Position numbers and translations under genes: made by a program
Part shown: piece after piece, positions 46,775 to 58,412 of the stretch
Numbering within the stretch: position 1 is the first letter of the stretch
Layout of the letters: every line of letters starts with the position of its first letter
Assembly: GCA_050084515.1 (NCBI GenBank)
Contig: CM114271.1
Location: 26,970,001 to 27,034,000 of the forward strand
Length of the DNA stretch: 64,000 nucleotides
Direction: 5' to 3'
DNA from: Blasia pusilla
Lineage: Eukaryota; Marchantiophyta; Marchantiopsida; Blasiales
The notes under the pieces: model-generated
What the model was told of the DNA's origin: nothing
Databases searched by the model: none
What the model saw: the letters and a program-made list of their open reading frames with translations, nothing else

Positions 46775-49626
46775 CCCGAAGTTGGCTCTCGTTCCCCCCT
46801 CAACGGCGATAATCAAAATGCCAGTTGAGAGAGAGGGTACAGTCTTTTGACAATTGTAGAGCAACAATGCTCGTTGTCAAACCAGATCGTGGGGCATTGG
46901 GGGTGGTCCAACAATATTACCCGTTCCCAATTTTCTTGGTTGCGGCCTCACTCAAACTTGAACTTTGACTCCTATCTATGATTCTATGCGACCCGTCCAC
47001 CATATTACCATTGACGGACCCTCTATTTAGGAATGCCATCAACCATCAAAGTAGCCTACAGAGATAATTGCAACCGGATCTCCATGAGGACAAATAAGGC
47101 ATCTCAAATGTTATTCCATATTCATGCGCATATATTTAACATGGAATCATGGTCTTTTGAGTGTCGGATGTTGAGCGCACCTCCTTGCATCTAGCCACAC
47201 TCTCCCCCCCCAAAAAAATGTTTTTTGTCATTTGTCAAATAAAGAGTTTTTTGCAAATTAAATGGTTATCCTTTCTTAGTAGAATAGATATTATACGGTT
47301 TGTAGGGATTTCAAAGCATCTTAACTAAGGCCATTGTTGCTTTCCGTCTCTCCTTAACTATTGTGAAGTATGAACCTTTGTCTAATGACAAAGGTCCATA
47401 TGGCCCATGGCTCTGGGTAAAGAGAAAGGTTGACAAGCTTACCAAATACAAGTGTATGCACATACGATGCATGAGTTTAAATTACCTTCCAAAATGATCT
47501 TAAAATTTTCTAGTGTTATTATAAATCAACTTCGAGCAATCTTATTGGCTCAAAAAGTAAGTGATCCGATTGGCTGAGATGAGTCAAGTGCTAAGAGGAG
47601 AGGAGTTTGAAAAATGAAGGGGCATCTATACTCTCCAATAATAGTAAAGATGAGTGAAACTTGAATATTTAGTCAATGCTAAAAGGAATGGTTGTTGGCA
47701 CGTAATCGTAATGCTCTACCATATAGTTGGCAAGGAGAAAAAGATGATGGTAAGTAAAACTTTTCATGATTGCTCTCATAAAAGGTAATAATAAGATAAT
47801 TTATTTTCTTCCTTATAGTTACCATGTTTGGTCTCAATTGAATAATATCATCTCCTCCCAAATTTGTGTAGACAAGCGCAAGACCCTCTTCTACTTCCAA
47901 AATCCAGTCAAGGTTATATGCACACAAAGTCCTTGTCTCTCCATACGATGGACTTGCATGTAGGAGGTTTTCCCATGTGCACAAATTTTCCGAACCTCCC
48001 TCCCAAGCCCGAGCCCCCCCAATACTCCTTGCCTTTTCTTGCTCCTACCTCGACACCCCACCTCTTTCCTATATCCCCTATTTTCAAAATTTCTTGCATG
48101 CATCGATGGGATTAATTGAATGCCTCAAAGAAGTCCATACTTGTCTATGGTACGTATGGGGTTATCTATTTTGGTACAACCATATAACCAAAATGATCTT
48201 TTTGATGAACAGGCATATCCCATTCCAATTTAAAAACCTCATATATGTTATAAGATTAATCATTTGGATATTTGACCATAAAAATATCTCTTGAAAGTGG
48301 CATGGATAATGGAGTAACTATCGAGGACTTTATTCAAAGAATTTTTCCAACATTTTTTAACTTCTTCAATTAGTTTATGAAATTACAATAACATAAATTC
48401 TCTACTATTTCACCCCATATAATATTTTAAGTAGCTCCCAAGTTAAAAAAAAAAAAAAGGATCCAACACTATTGAGAAATCCTTACTTGGATGGGCAAGA
48501 TAAAATAGACAAAATAATACGTGGGTAGCAAACATTTCTCATTTGTACTCTAAAAAAAATTCTCAGTTTATCTGAAGCCAATTTCAAAGAAATTCAAGAT
48601 AAAGATAATCCACATACTTGTGGAATCAAAGACATTAGTTGCAAAGCATTAGATTAAGATTGTCTTCCTATTTCATTACATAATATCTTCAAATTACTCA
48701 ACCCCATGGAAATAAACTATTTATATCTATGATAGGTGAACCACCAACCTCCCTCTACTTCAATGTTCAACATGCAATCCAAACTTAAAAAGTCACCAAC
48801 ACATTTTAGTAGAAGAGACAAACCTACACAAGATGAAGAAAGCAACAAATATGGATAAATTATTGATTTTTTTAACAATCAACCATTAGATGCTTGATTA
48901 TCCCCATGCCTTTTCACTATGTCCTTTCCTACCCAAATGCTATTTTTGGAACATGATTTTTTATTATCTTCAAATTATTGTGGTAAAGGCATAATATGGT
49001 AGAGGCTTAATCCATGTTAGAAAGATTCAAGATTTTTGAAGCGTGTCCCAATAGGAATTTGCATCTTTACAATTTCATTTCACTAATCAACAATGAAATT
49101 TCTTAGGTTTGATACTCGAAGGAACAATATTTATGGGGGTTCTCACATGAGACCCATGATTTTCCACATTCTTGTTCCAAGGGCAAGGATTGAGAAACTC
49201 TGTGAGTTTTAGGAGTCTCATCTATAGTCTAGGAAGACCTTGAGTGAGGCTTACATACACAAGAGCCACTTGGTGTGGGCCACTCAAGGAATGATTGTGG
49301 CCCATACGGTGCAATATTAGTGTGGAGCACTTAATTGAAAGTTAGTGCTCCCAAAAGATAACTTGGTTCCCCCAAGCTTTTATGCGGCCAAAAAGCTAGT
49401 GGGAAAGCTTGGTCTGAGTTATAATTCATACCATGTTTGTCCCATGGGGTGCATGCTTTCCCGTGGGGAATTTTCTTATCATACTATGTGCCCCAAATGC
49501 CAAAGATCCAGGTTTAAGTAAGTTGGGAAATCACTAGTTCCTTCCAAGGTCCTCCAAAACTCCCCTATCATTCCCAAGATGAAACGGATGTTTAGATACA
49601 TGAAGAAGCAGTCATCACTTTAATTT
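46775..49626. other. AT-rich intergenic DNA
   Basis: No gene is supported. About 47045-47110 resembles part of the ENT-upstream tandem unit. 47528-47652 resembles 7215-7365. Short frames at 47679-48115 lack domain signatures. Confidence 0.35.
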
Positions 49627-50126
49627 GTGCCTATTAGAGATGCACCTCCCCCCCTCGCATTCTTATTCTTTCATTATTTAGTGTTAATTTCATTTCATGT
49701 ACATGCTAGTTCATATCAGTCCAGTACCATCTATCTTTTGCTCGGAATATTCTTACTATGCGGTTATACACAAGGATTCCATCAAGGTGACCTAATTACA
49801 ATGAGCTCCACGTACCGCAAGTTGACACTCAACATCAGAGTTCTTGGCCACAACATGGACGACTTGGAGACACAACGCGTTCCACAATAAAATTGCAATT
49901 CTATAAAAATGTACTTTCCAAATTGGACGACCTGCAACATCAGAATGACTCATTGAAAGCACACATATCAAAACTCTCAGAATATATCAAATCTCTCAGA
50001 AGCAGAAGCTCCACATTTGAGGTTCAGAATTCTCACTACAAGGACAATCTAGATGAATTTACTTTACTCCTCAAGGACTTCGTTAAAGATACTACATCTG
50101 CCATTGAAGGAGATCCAAAGCTCTAG
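49627..50126 (+). pseudogene. Possible coiled-coil fragment with a frameshift
   Basis: Two adjacent plus-strand frames, 49627-49890 and 49893-50126, are in different phases. The first has hydrophobic runs and ends in YRKLTLNIRVLGHNMDDLET; the second begins FYKNVLSKLDDLQHQ and continues with heptad-like leucines (HISKLSEYIKSL) to a stop. Together they read like one coiled coil broken by a frameshift. I do not recognise a family. It could equally be retroelement debris or chance. Confidence 0.25.
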
Positions 50127-52151
50127 CTCATGTGGCACTGATTAAGTCACTTCTTCGTAAATACACATAACATTGTTGTCATAGCAATTTTGAGGCTTTT
50201 TTCTTTGTAGACTTTGAGAGTCTTGCCTTCATCAATCCCCCATTTTCCTTGCCATGTAAACTTTGGCTCAACCACCTCGTCGCATTCTGGGCATGAATGC
50301 AATAGTTTGCATGTCTTTACCTATTGTTTATTGCTGATTGTGTTCTTCACTAATCTGCTTGTCCAGATGCCTACAATTATATCTCATTACCAATGATATA
50401 TATAGAATTGCTGAGCTTAAATGCTGAGGTTCTGGAATAGATTTTCTCCATCTCATTCAGTCTTGTTCCATTCACACAGTTTCCAAGTACGCTTCATGCA
50501 TTCGGTGCGTACATTAAGTTTTCTACATCTTCAACTCGTTATTCCAGCAATGATACCACTTTAAAACTTGCACCATTTTCTTCTTTGCATACACGTGCCT
50601 ACAATCTTGTCTAGCTCTAATGGCTTGGAACATTACCCAAATACAATTCTACCTACTGAGATAATGAGCACTTACTTAACCCGTCTTCCACAACTCTAAT
50701 TCACACATCTCAAGCGCGCTCCACGGTCCCGGTAGTTTTTTGGCGAGAACCGGTACATTTCCGGTCTCTACAGACGAGAACTCTGTATTCTGCCGGTTTT
50801 GGCCGTTGATTTGCAAAGTGAATCGGAAATTCTAAACTTCTTCCGGCTAGGTCAACACGTAACCCCGGTTCTTCCCAGACATTGGCGCCCTCCAACATTG
50901 GCTATGAACAACATTGGCTATAAATTACATCCAATCACAACATATACACCATATCACGCGCGCCACACTCAATTTATAATGCATGTAGCTCATTCAACAT
51001 TACTAAATTTTTCTTTTAAAGTAGTCACACACACTCAATAAGTAATCCATTAAGTGTTACCTGAAGCCACATTTCTTCCAGTTCACACCAATTTGACATT
51101 GCTTCTCTCACATAAAACTCATCTCATACTGTACGATAACTCCATTCCAAACCCACTGCTTCCTTATTTATCGACTAAAGGCCTTACAGAGGGCAGGTTG
51201 GAGAAAGCGCCATAGCTAGGATACGTATATGTTGGGACTTCGCATAAGCGTGATATCAAGCTTTATGACCGCGGTTTCTTTCCTGAATCACCGCTTACAA
51301 AAGGGTAGGCAACATTTGTCTTTATTCACTTTTCCCACCATATGCTCCTTGAGTTCGGTGAGTTCTATTTCTCACCAACGACACTCCATCCACGTTAATG
51401 GGCCATTTCGAGGGACGTAAGTCTATTCGTGTCAACTATGGATCCAGAAGAAGTGATGAATGTGAGGTTCGACGCAAGAAGAGGCATTTGAGCTTCGGCA
51501 CGGCCGACTCCATTTCGGTAGTGGGGCGCACACCAAATTTACAAATCCGTTTGATGTCAGTAAGCTTTATCTAGCACCATTTTGGTTGAATACAAAAAAT
51601 ATGGAACGGAGTGGCATTTCCATGTGGTTTCTATGGCTGGACCACGACATTCTAAGTGGATGTCAAATGCCACCCACAGATAATCTCTCTCCAAGGTAAG
51701 AAATGGACCCTGCAAGTGTTTGTCAACTCTTCGACGATCCTAAGAAGAGAAAGGTACTCTTCTTTCATGTGACAACATGATCCTGGGCCAGAAGAACAAA
51801 AGGTACTCTGAGCCACAGCTGGATCATAAATTAGCTTCTGCTATTCTTCTGAATACATCTAGTAGAGGCCCTGAACTCCTGGAGTCAACATCTTCACACT
51901 TCTGAAAGATGAGCTCAAGTAGTTGTATTCAGGGAGGGGTAAGACTACTGCAAGCGAACTCATTTACTGCTCGTAGTAAAGCCATCACAAACGGAGTTAC
52001 GTCGCAATATGTGCCAGAGGCTGCCACCACAGGGCAGCTCGAATCCCGGATTTGCATAGCACCAAAAAATCGATCTTCATCTGATTAACAAATGGTCATT
52101 TGGACCATAGTTGCTCAGCGACAGAAATGAACTCTGGTACCAGAGAGTCGA
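50127..52151. other. Intergenic DNA, including PPA 3' flank
   Basis: No supported gene. The last few hundred bases should contain the 3' untranslated region of the minus-strand pyrophosphatase gene. Confidence 0.35.
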
Positions 52152-54307
52152 CTATTGCCTCAAGCTTTCCACGATGTACTGCGCGTATAAATTCCTGCAG
52201 ATTAAAACAAACGACGATGTCAGTAAATTAGTCCCACAATTCGAACTTAACAAACATTTTACAAACTCACAAGCGCCATTGGAAATGTGGGGGTGGAATT
52301 TGGGACGAAATTTCGGTTTCGGGTTGTGCTACGAGGGAAAAGTGTCAGACCGAGTAGCGACGAGGCACATGCTTTGGGGAAGCAATCGCTTGAGAAGAGA
52401 TTAAATCAGTGCCTGAATGAATCAGTCATGCACTGCGACACTTGGTCACATTTCAGACTTTGAGATCAACACAAAAACTTACATTGAGTGACCAATAGCT
52501 TCGATGGCGTTTTCGCAACCCAGGAAATCGTTGACTGCTACCTCCTTATTCTCGTTTTTCTTATCTGAAATTTGAGGCATTAAGGATGTGTGCAATCGAT
52601 CGCGAGACATTTTGTACTACAGTAGGGCGCCTACGAATAAGCAGTCACAAAAAACCCCAAAGCCCTGTGATAGGTTTCCAATATCTCACGATAAATTCTC
52701 ACGCAAGCAAACCTTTCAGCAAGGATACAGTCCTCAAAGAAGCGACGAATTTCCGCCAGTCTGTGTGGTGGAAGCTCGTTGATGTCCTTGTAATGACGGA
52801 ATTCAGGATCATCGGCACACACGGCGATGATCTTGTCGTCCATCTCGCCCTAAACGAACAGGAAACCATGAGAATTGTCATTGTCAATTTTGCCACTTTT
52901 GTCCACAGGTGAAGGATGCATCTGTGCAACAAAGAAGCAGACACTTCCAGTCGGGAATCCTCCTATTACAAATCGTTTAGTTCGATTCATTTTTTGTAGC
53001 ACCAAACCAAAAGCCGTGAGGAAAAACTCACCTGGTCGATCATAGGCATGAGCCCAATGGCCCGGGCTCGTAGGAAACAACCAGGAACAACAGGCTCCTG
53101 ATGACAAGTAAGAGATCCCCATCATCAGATATACACTGCTCATAAGAGATGTCATTAATGGAAACGTGCAAATTTCGGTAAATGAGATCTCTTGTGCCGT
53201 GTGAAATACCGGTCACAAAAGACCTAGTCGTACCCAGCTACGTCACAAATCCCTCTTCGTACCACAATAATAGCACATTCACCGTGTACAAATCTTTCAG
53301 GACGACTTTTCTCCAGTATTCTCCCTTCTAAGTTCTTACCTGCATCAGCACCAAAACATCCATAGGGTCGTTGTCCTCGCAGAGTGTACGGGGAATGAAC
53401 CCGTAGTTGTGAGGGTACACGACAGAGGAGTAGAGAATACGGTCCACCTGCATTGATGGTCACGAGTGGGCATTAACGACATGAATAATCACAGCTATGC
53501 AAGGAAAAATTCCTGGAATAAATAAATCATGATCCTAAAAGTATAAATGGTACACTTACCTTTATGAGTCCACTCTTCTTATCGAGTTCGTACTTCACCT
53601 TGCTTCCCTTGGGAATTTCTACCACCTGAAACAATTGAGAGTCTGAGACACCCTAAAACTTAAGGTTTCTTATCGGTGGATTCACCAATTCACATGAAGT
53701 CAGCTACTGTTTCGGACTGAGAGATGTACTACAACAGAAGTTCGAAGTCCCTTACAGACATGGTACAACCGGAGAAAGATTCAAAGTCCAGTGATCAGTA
53801 GTTCAAATTAGCTGGCTTATTGCACCCTAAGAACTGATGAACAGATAAAGGAAGAGAAAACACAACCACACTGTAGTCCCAGATAAGAGAGAGCAAGGGA
53901 AAGAACGAAAACGCACGCAGTTGAAGATCTTTGGAGCCTCCGGACCTGAACATGAATACCCACACGCTTCCAGTCAGATGATGTCGGTACAAACAAACTT
54001 CAAGGATAGCCTATTTACGAAATGTCCAAGATCGCTAAAATTTCAAAAGTCACCCGCCAGTTCCAAAGTTTTAACGACAGCAATTGGCTCCTGGAACAAT
54101 CAATGAAAATACCAAAAAAGAGAAGGCATTACCAATTTCAAGATCATGCCACGGATGTGCAGCAACAGATCTTCGAGTCATGGAAGTCATAATTCTCTTG
54201 TTGAGAGACGTGCTGCCTATGCGAGGGTAATTAAGGGGATGAAGCTGCGTCTTGGAAGGAACAGGGGGCACGGGCGCGGGCGCGGGCGCTGGTTGGTTAT
54301 CAGCCAT
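52152..54307 (-). CDS. PPA: Soluble inorganic pyrophosphatase, eight exons
   Basis: Exons (minus): 54133-54307, 53917-53945, 53560-53625, 53340-53447, 53032-53097, 52729-52849, 52483-52564, 52152-52194. All junctions are GT-AG and in phase; the product is 229 residues, as usual for plant family I enzymes. It hydrolyses pyrophosphate to two phosphates with Mg2+, normally in the cytosol. Residues 1-45 are a variable Pro/Ala-rich lead ([11 protein letters not shown]). The conserved core starts at [12 protein letters not shown] and includes [36 protein letters not shown] with the D-x-D-P-x-D signature (D115, D117, D120), [26 protein letters not shown] and [20 protein letters not shown]. It ends [14 protein letters not shown]. 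Exon 2 is only 29 nt. No organelle-targeting signal is evident. Confidence 0.97.
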
Positions 54308-55369
54308 GTTTCAACAGCAACTCGCGTCCCTTCTGTGGTATAACAGCCCCCTTCCCGTTCCCTTTTCGCTGCAGAAGTATCGTACTCCCGAGAGTTAGTC
54401 ACAAATCGTAGCAGAAGTACAAAAATTTCTCCATGACTTCTAGATGCGGAAAGACTGAAAGGTTATGAATCAGCAACTCTTCGTACACAGCATATGCTAC
54501 CAACAAACAACCTCCGTGTCGCAAGGTCTTGGACCGGGTCTTCGTCATGTGACGCAATGCGAATTTTCCTCGAATTTGTTTTACTTCAGTACAACATACG
54601 TCTGCAACGCCTATATCCTAAAATTGGCCAGTTTGAAGGCTGAACAAGAGGGCGTTCCAATTCTGCTGAAATCAGAACGATCAGAAGAGGAGACGTGAAA
54701 AAATAACTTACGCTTAACACTCGAATTCGTTCGGAGGGTTATGATTCTTCTTTCCTACACTTTCATTGATCTAGTGTGTCATGGAATCAGCTACATTTGT
54801 GAGACTAGACTTCAATTTGTTGCGGCATTCTGACAAGCCGGCGTTACAAACTTACAATAGAAGTTAGCAAGCACGCCACGACTTTACACTTCTTGAACAG
54901 CTTGACAGGTCTGATCGGACGAAAATGGCGCACTCTTTGGCAGAAAAAAAAACACTTCCTTGCAGACCTCTGTCAACCAGTTTACCAGAAATGTTTGACC
55001 GCGATGTCAACACTGTTATCGATCCCAACAGTTTTCGTTCAGTCTTGTTCAATCACCACGCAGCTCTCAAGATTTTCTCTACCATCTTATTAGAGATAGC
55101 TGAGCAAGATCGCGATCGCGAGGTCAAACTCCACGCAGTTGCGCCACAATCCACGGCGATGCAGCACATCATCGGGGGAAGATCGAGGTACCAAAAAAAA
55201 TTAGAGCATACATGAACTTCAGTACAAAGCCTACGAGAAAGCGTGCCGCAGATTTGAGCAAGACGTCCGAGGATAACACTCAGAAAAACGATGCTCACAG
55301 ATTCGCAACATTACCTCCACAATCCTAGCGGCGCCTCTCAACCGCGCGTCAGCTCCTCGGCTTTTCCGA
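54308..55369 (-). promoter_or_regulatory. PPA upstream region, possible leader intron
   Basis: On the minus strand a donor-like GTGGAG/GTAATG occurs at 55314 and an acceptor-like TTCTGCAG/CG at 54369, so a 5' untranslated exon joined over about 940 bp is possible. This is inference from splice-like strings only. The small open frames here have no family signature. Confidence 0.3.
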
Positions 55370-56070
55370 TCCAAGAAAATCACCGGCGTGCTAAGCCTAC
55401 TCGCTCCACCGTCTAGTCCGGCCTGACATGTGCTTGCTCCTGATGAATCGATCTGCTCTCCCGAGAGAAATTTATTTATGCAGAGACACACAGAGCCCAT
55501 CTGCCGAGAGCAGCACGGCTCCGCAGGTGGTGCTCTCGTCAGTCCGTCTGGTCTGGGGCGTCGGCCATGGACGCCACAAAGCACACACGCCCCGAAAGAA
55601 TCCTTCGCTGCGTGGGAACGTGCGCCTCGACGGACAGATGTAGGAGGGGTTCGGAAGTCCGTAAGAGCCGGGACCTGCCGGGTCACGCCAGGCCCCCTGC
55701 GTCGGCGCGGGCCCACGCAGCTCCGGGGTCATAATACAACGGCTTCCGGCCCCCCGGGCTCGGGAAATCGCCGCGCCTCCGCGACCCTGACGCGGTGACC
55801 TTCCACACCCGGTTCCCCACCTTCTATTATAGGTCGTCTCGGAATGAGCCTCGTATCACAGCCGTCGATCTTAGCGAGTCGTAAATTCGGTCGTCGATGG
55901 AGTGAATCTTCGACTCCGCAGGAAGACGGCAACCGGCCCCGTTCTCGAGGGACCGGGCCTCAAAGTACCGCTGCCGGGAGCCGTAAAAGCAGGACGCCGT
56001 ATATAATTAACGGCTGGAATGGCCGAAAAAGACCCCCAGGCACGAGTGCTTTGCATGGATGCTCTCTCCC
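55370..56070. other. GC-rich island upstream of PPA
   Basis: A GC- and CpG-rich block of about 700 bp among AT-rich sequence. Open frames on both strands are long only because of composition. It may be the promoter and first untranslated exon of PPA, or of an unseen plus-strand transcript; cgtatataatta at about 55998 could be a TATA box. Confidence 0.35.
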
Positions 56071-57959
56071 TCTCTCATCGTACCGCCCATAGCGAGTTGC
56101 CGAGGTGCGAATCTGATAATGATACTCGAATCTTTTCATCGTGATCGTCGGATTAGCTGCGACGTTTTGCTTCCACGATGTGAACTGAAGGCTCGTTTGG
56201 AAGCAATGATCTCGTCAACCGCCTCTCGCATACGGGTCCTCTCATCACGTTCAAAAGGCCACCAGCTGTTCCGAAACATGCTCGGGCTTTGGCCTTTCCC
56301 CGTGGCAGCTTGTGGTTTCGGTTACTCTTTTCCATCCGGAAACTTCTCCTTCTCCTTCTCCTTTTTTTCTTTTGGCATTTTACTCTGTCACGTCCACAAT
56401 ATTACGCAAAAAGGAAAATTTTATTACGAAATAAATAAAGAGTATAGTTCACGTATAGCCGGTGAAGAGAAGAGTTAATAATGGTGACATCATTTCAAAT
56501 TTTTTATTGTCCGTAGCATGCCAAATATTTTCTAGTTGTCCAGTGGAAAAAATAAAATTGGTTGCAAATCAAAAAAGCATTTTCCCGTGATAATATAAAT
56601 ATAAATTTGTAGAATAGAATGCCATTAAGGTGCCTTTTAGACATGGTCTTTTTTAGATTTGTTTATAGTCAATGCGTGTTCTTTGATTTTATTGAACGTC
56701 TTCAAACTTCTCCTTTTTCACTTTGGCGGATAGGGGGCTTTAGCTGCGCTTATGAATTTGTTTCATTCCTCTTAGGAATTTGTTTCATTCTCTCAAATGG
56801 GGCTTTTCCTTTCCTTTTTGGCTTGGCTCCTCTTAATGTTTTTTTACAGTTTTCTAAATCCATGGTACTTTTTCTCATCTTTACTTTTACTTGATGAGCC
56901 CCTCTTCAATAAAAACACCCTTTCACATGACGTAATTAAGTTTTCAACTATGCTCTCTCTTATGGGCATGAATCAATGCCAAATTTGAAAATTTGGGCTT
57001 AGGTATGCAATTTTTTTCTTTGAAGTTTCAAATTGTTCACCAAATCAACTTCAACACTTCCTGAAAATTGTAAATAAGGAATAAAAATATTTTGAAAATT
57101 AAAAATAATTTTATTTTATGGAAAGCCTTGAACAAACCAAAACACCGCACACCTTCATTAATCCGAAAATTTCTTATTTTTAATTTAAAAATAATTAAAT
57201 TTTCATGGTGCATCTAATTTTGAATTCTGAAAATGAAAATACTCTTCTTTGTACAATTTTTATAATTTATTATATATTATAATAATTTCCCATAAATACT
57301 AGATAAATTATTTCCTATTTTTCCTGTCCCAATTATAAAGGAGAAAGAGGAAAAACATATGTCTCTCGTTTCCAGAAAAAGATATTTTCTTTTAATACAT
57401 GTATAAAAATTTTGGTTCATAGGTTTGTAATCGTAGTCAAATGATCTTGGTTTCCAAGAAAAAACCAAAACTTCCACCCGATTTTTTATTTTTCTTGGAA
57501 ACAAATACTATTTTAAAAATAGTTCCTTATTACTTCTTACAAGGCTTCTTGAAATCTAAAAAATAGCTAATAAATCCATTATGTTATGTGTAAGTATGTC
57601 TATACTTAGAAGGTACCCTTATTCGTACTAGAATTTTATGACCATTTTCTTTGTCAATTGTTAGGAAAGTGGGGCTAAGAAGGAAAAGAGAGAAAAACAT
57701 TTCTTCGGTCAAAATGAATAGAATATTTGATATTCTCAAGAGAAGAATTACGTATAAGGATTAAGGAGAGAAGATAAAAAAAAATTCTCCCCTAAATAAC
57801 AAGGTGGGGCCTAACAGAATTTTTTTCCCCAAAAGGAGAAAGTAAAACAAGGAATTTTCCAAACAAAGAAAGTTGGAAGGATGTCGTGCGCATACATATG
57901 GCTACACAACATACATCGCTGGTCACATCTACACCACACAACACCGATCTTCCTACACA
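56071..57959. other. AT-rich intergenic DNA
   Basis: No gene supported. gcaaatcaaaaaagcatttt near 56564 resembles the start of the 145-bp tandem unit (gcaaatcaagaaggcactc), suggesting a dispersed relative of that element. Confidence 0.35.
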
Positions 57960-58412
57960 CGGGTCCTAAAACTCCACTCCTCAATCTACATCGACATATT
58001 GAGCCTCGTCCATCCTGTGCTATCAAGGAATCCGGACACTAGCACCCTAGTCCTATCTCACACATATTCAAGAAAGGTGCTCCAAGGGTCCAACATGAGA
58101 AAGATGGCTTAGGAAAGCCACCTTCCTCTCTTCTATATAGGGTTGGGAAGAGCCTTTTGGCTCTTCCCCTAAAAATAGCCCTCCCCTTGGTAACCTGCGC
58201 CCACAGGTTACCAGGGGCGGGTGACCCGGTCAACAAGTCACCCGGCTCTGAAAGACCTCAACATGAAAGTTAACAGAAACGACATTCTTGACACAATGGA
58301 CCTATCCTCAACCTCATCCGACACCGTGGGACAAAGTTACACTCAAGATTGTCCGCTGGCTCCTACGCCCTATCCACGATAGATCTGGACCTATCGGCTA
58401 CTTAGATGTGAT
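57960..58412. repeat. 440-bp LTR-like repeat, copy B (solo)
   Basis: Homologous to 38090-38526 in the same orientation. No gag or pol lies next to it, so if this is an LTR it is a solo copy. It holds two hairpins: a perfect 10-bp stem with a TTTT loop at 58145-58168 (absent from copy A) and GGTAACCTG/CAGGTTACC at 58189-58212 (conserved in part in copy A). Confidence 0.75.

Noticed and set aside
55231-55798. Long overlapping open frames on both strands
   Set aside because: Explained by high GC content (few stop codons); no family signature in any frame.
58145-58168. Hairpin with TTTT loop as a bacterial-type terminator
   Set aside because: Plant nuclear context, no adjacent bacterial gene, and it lies inside an LTR-like repeat.
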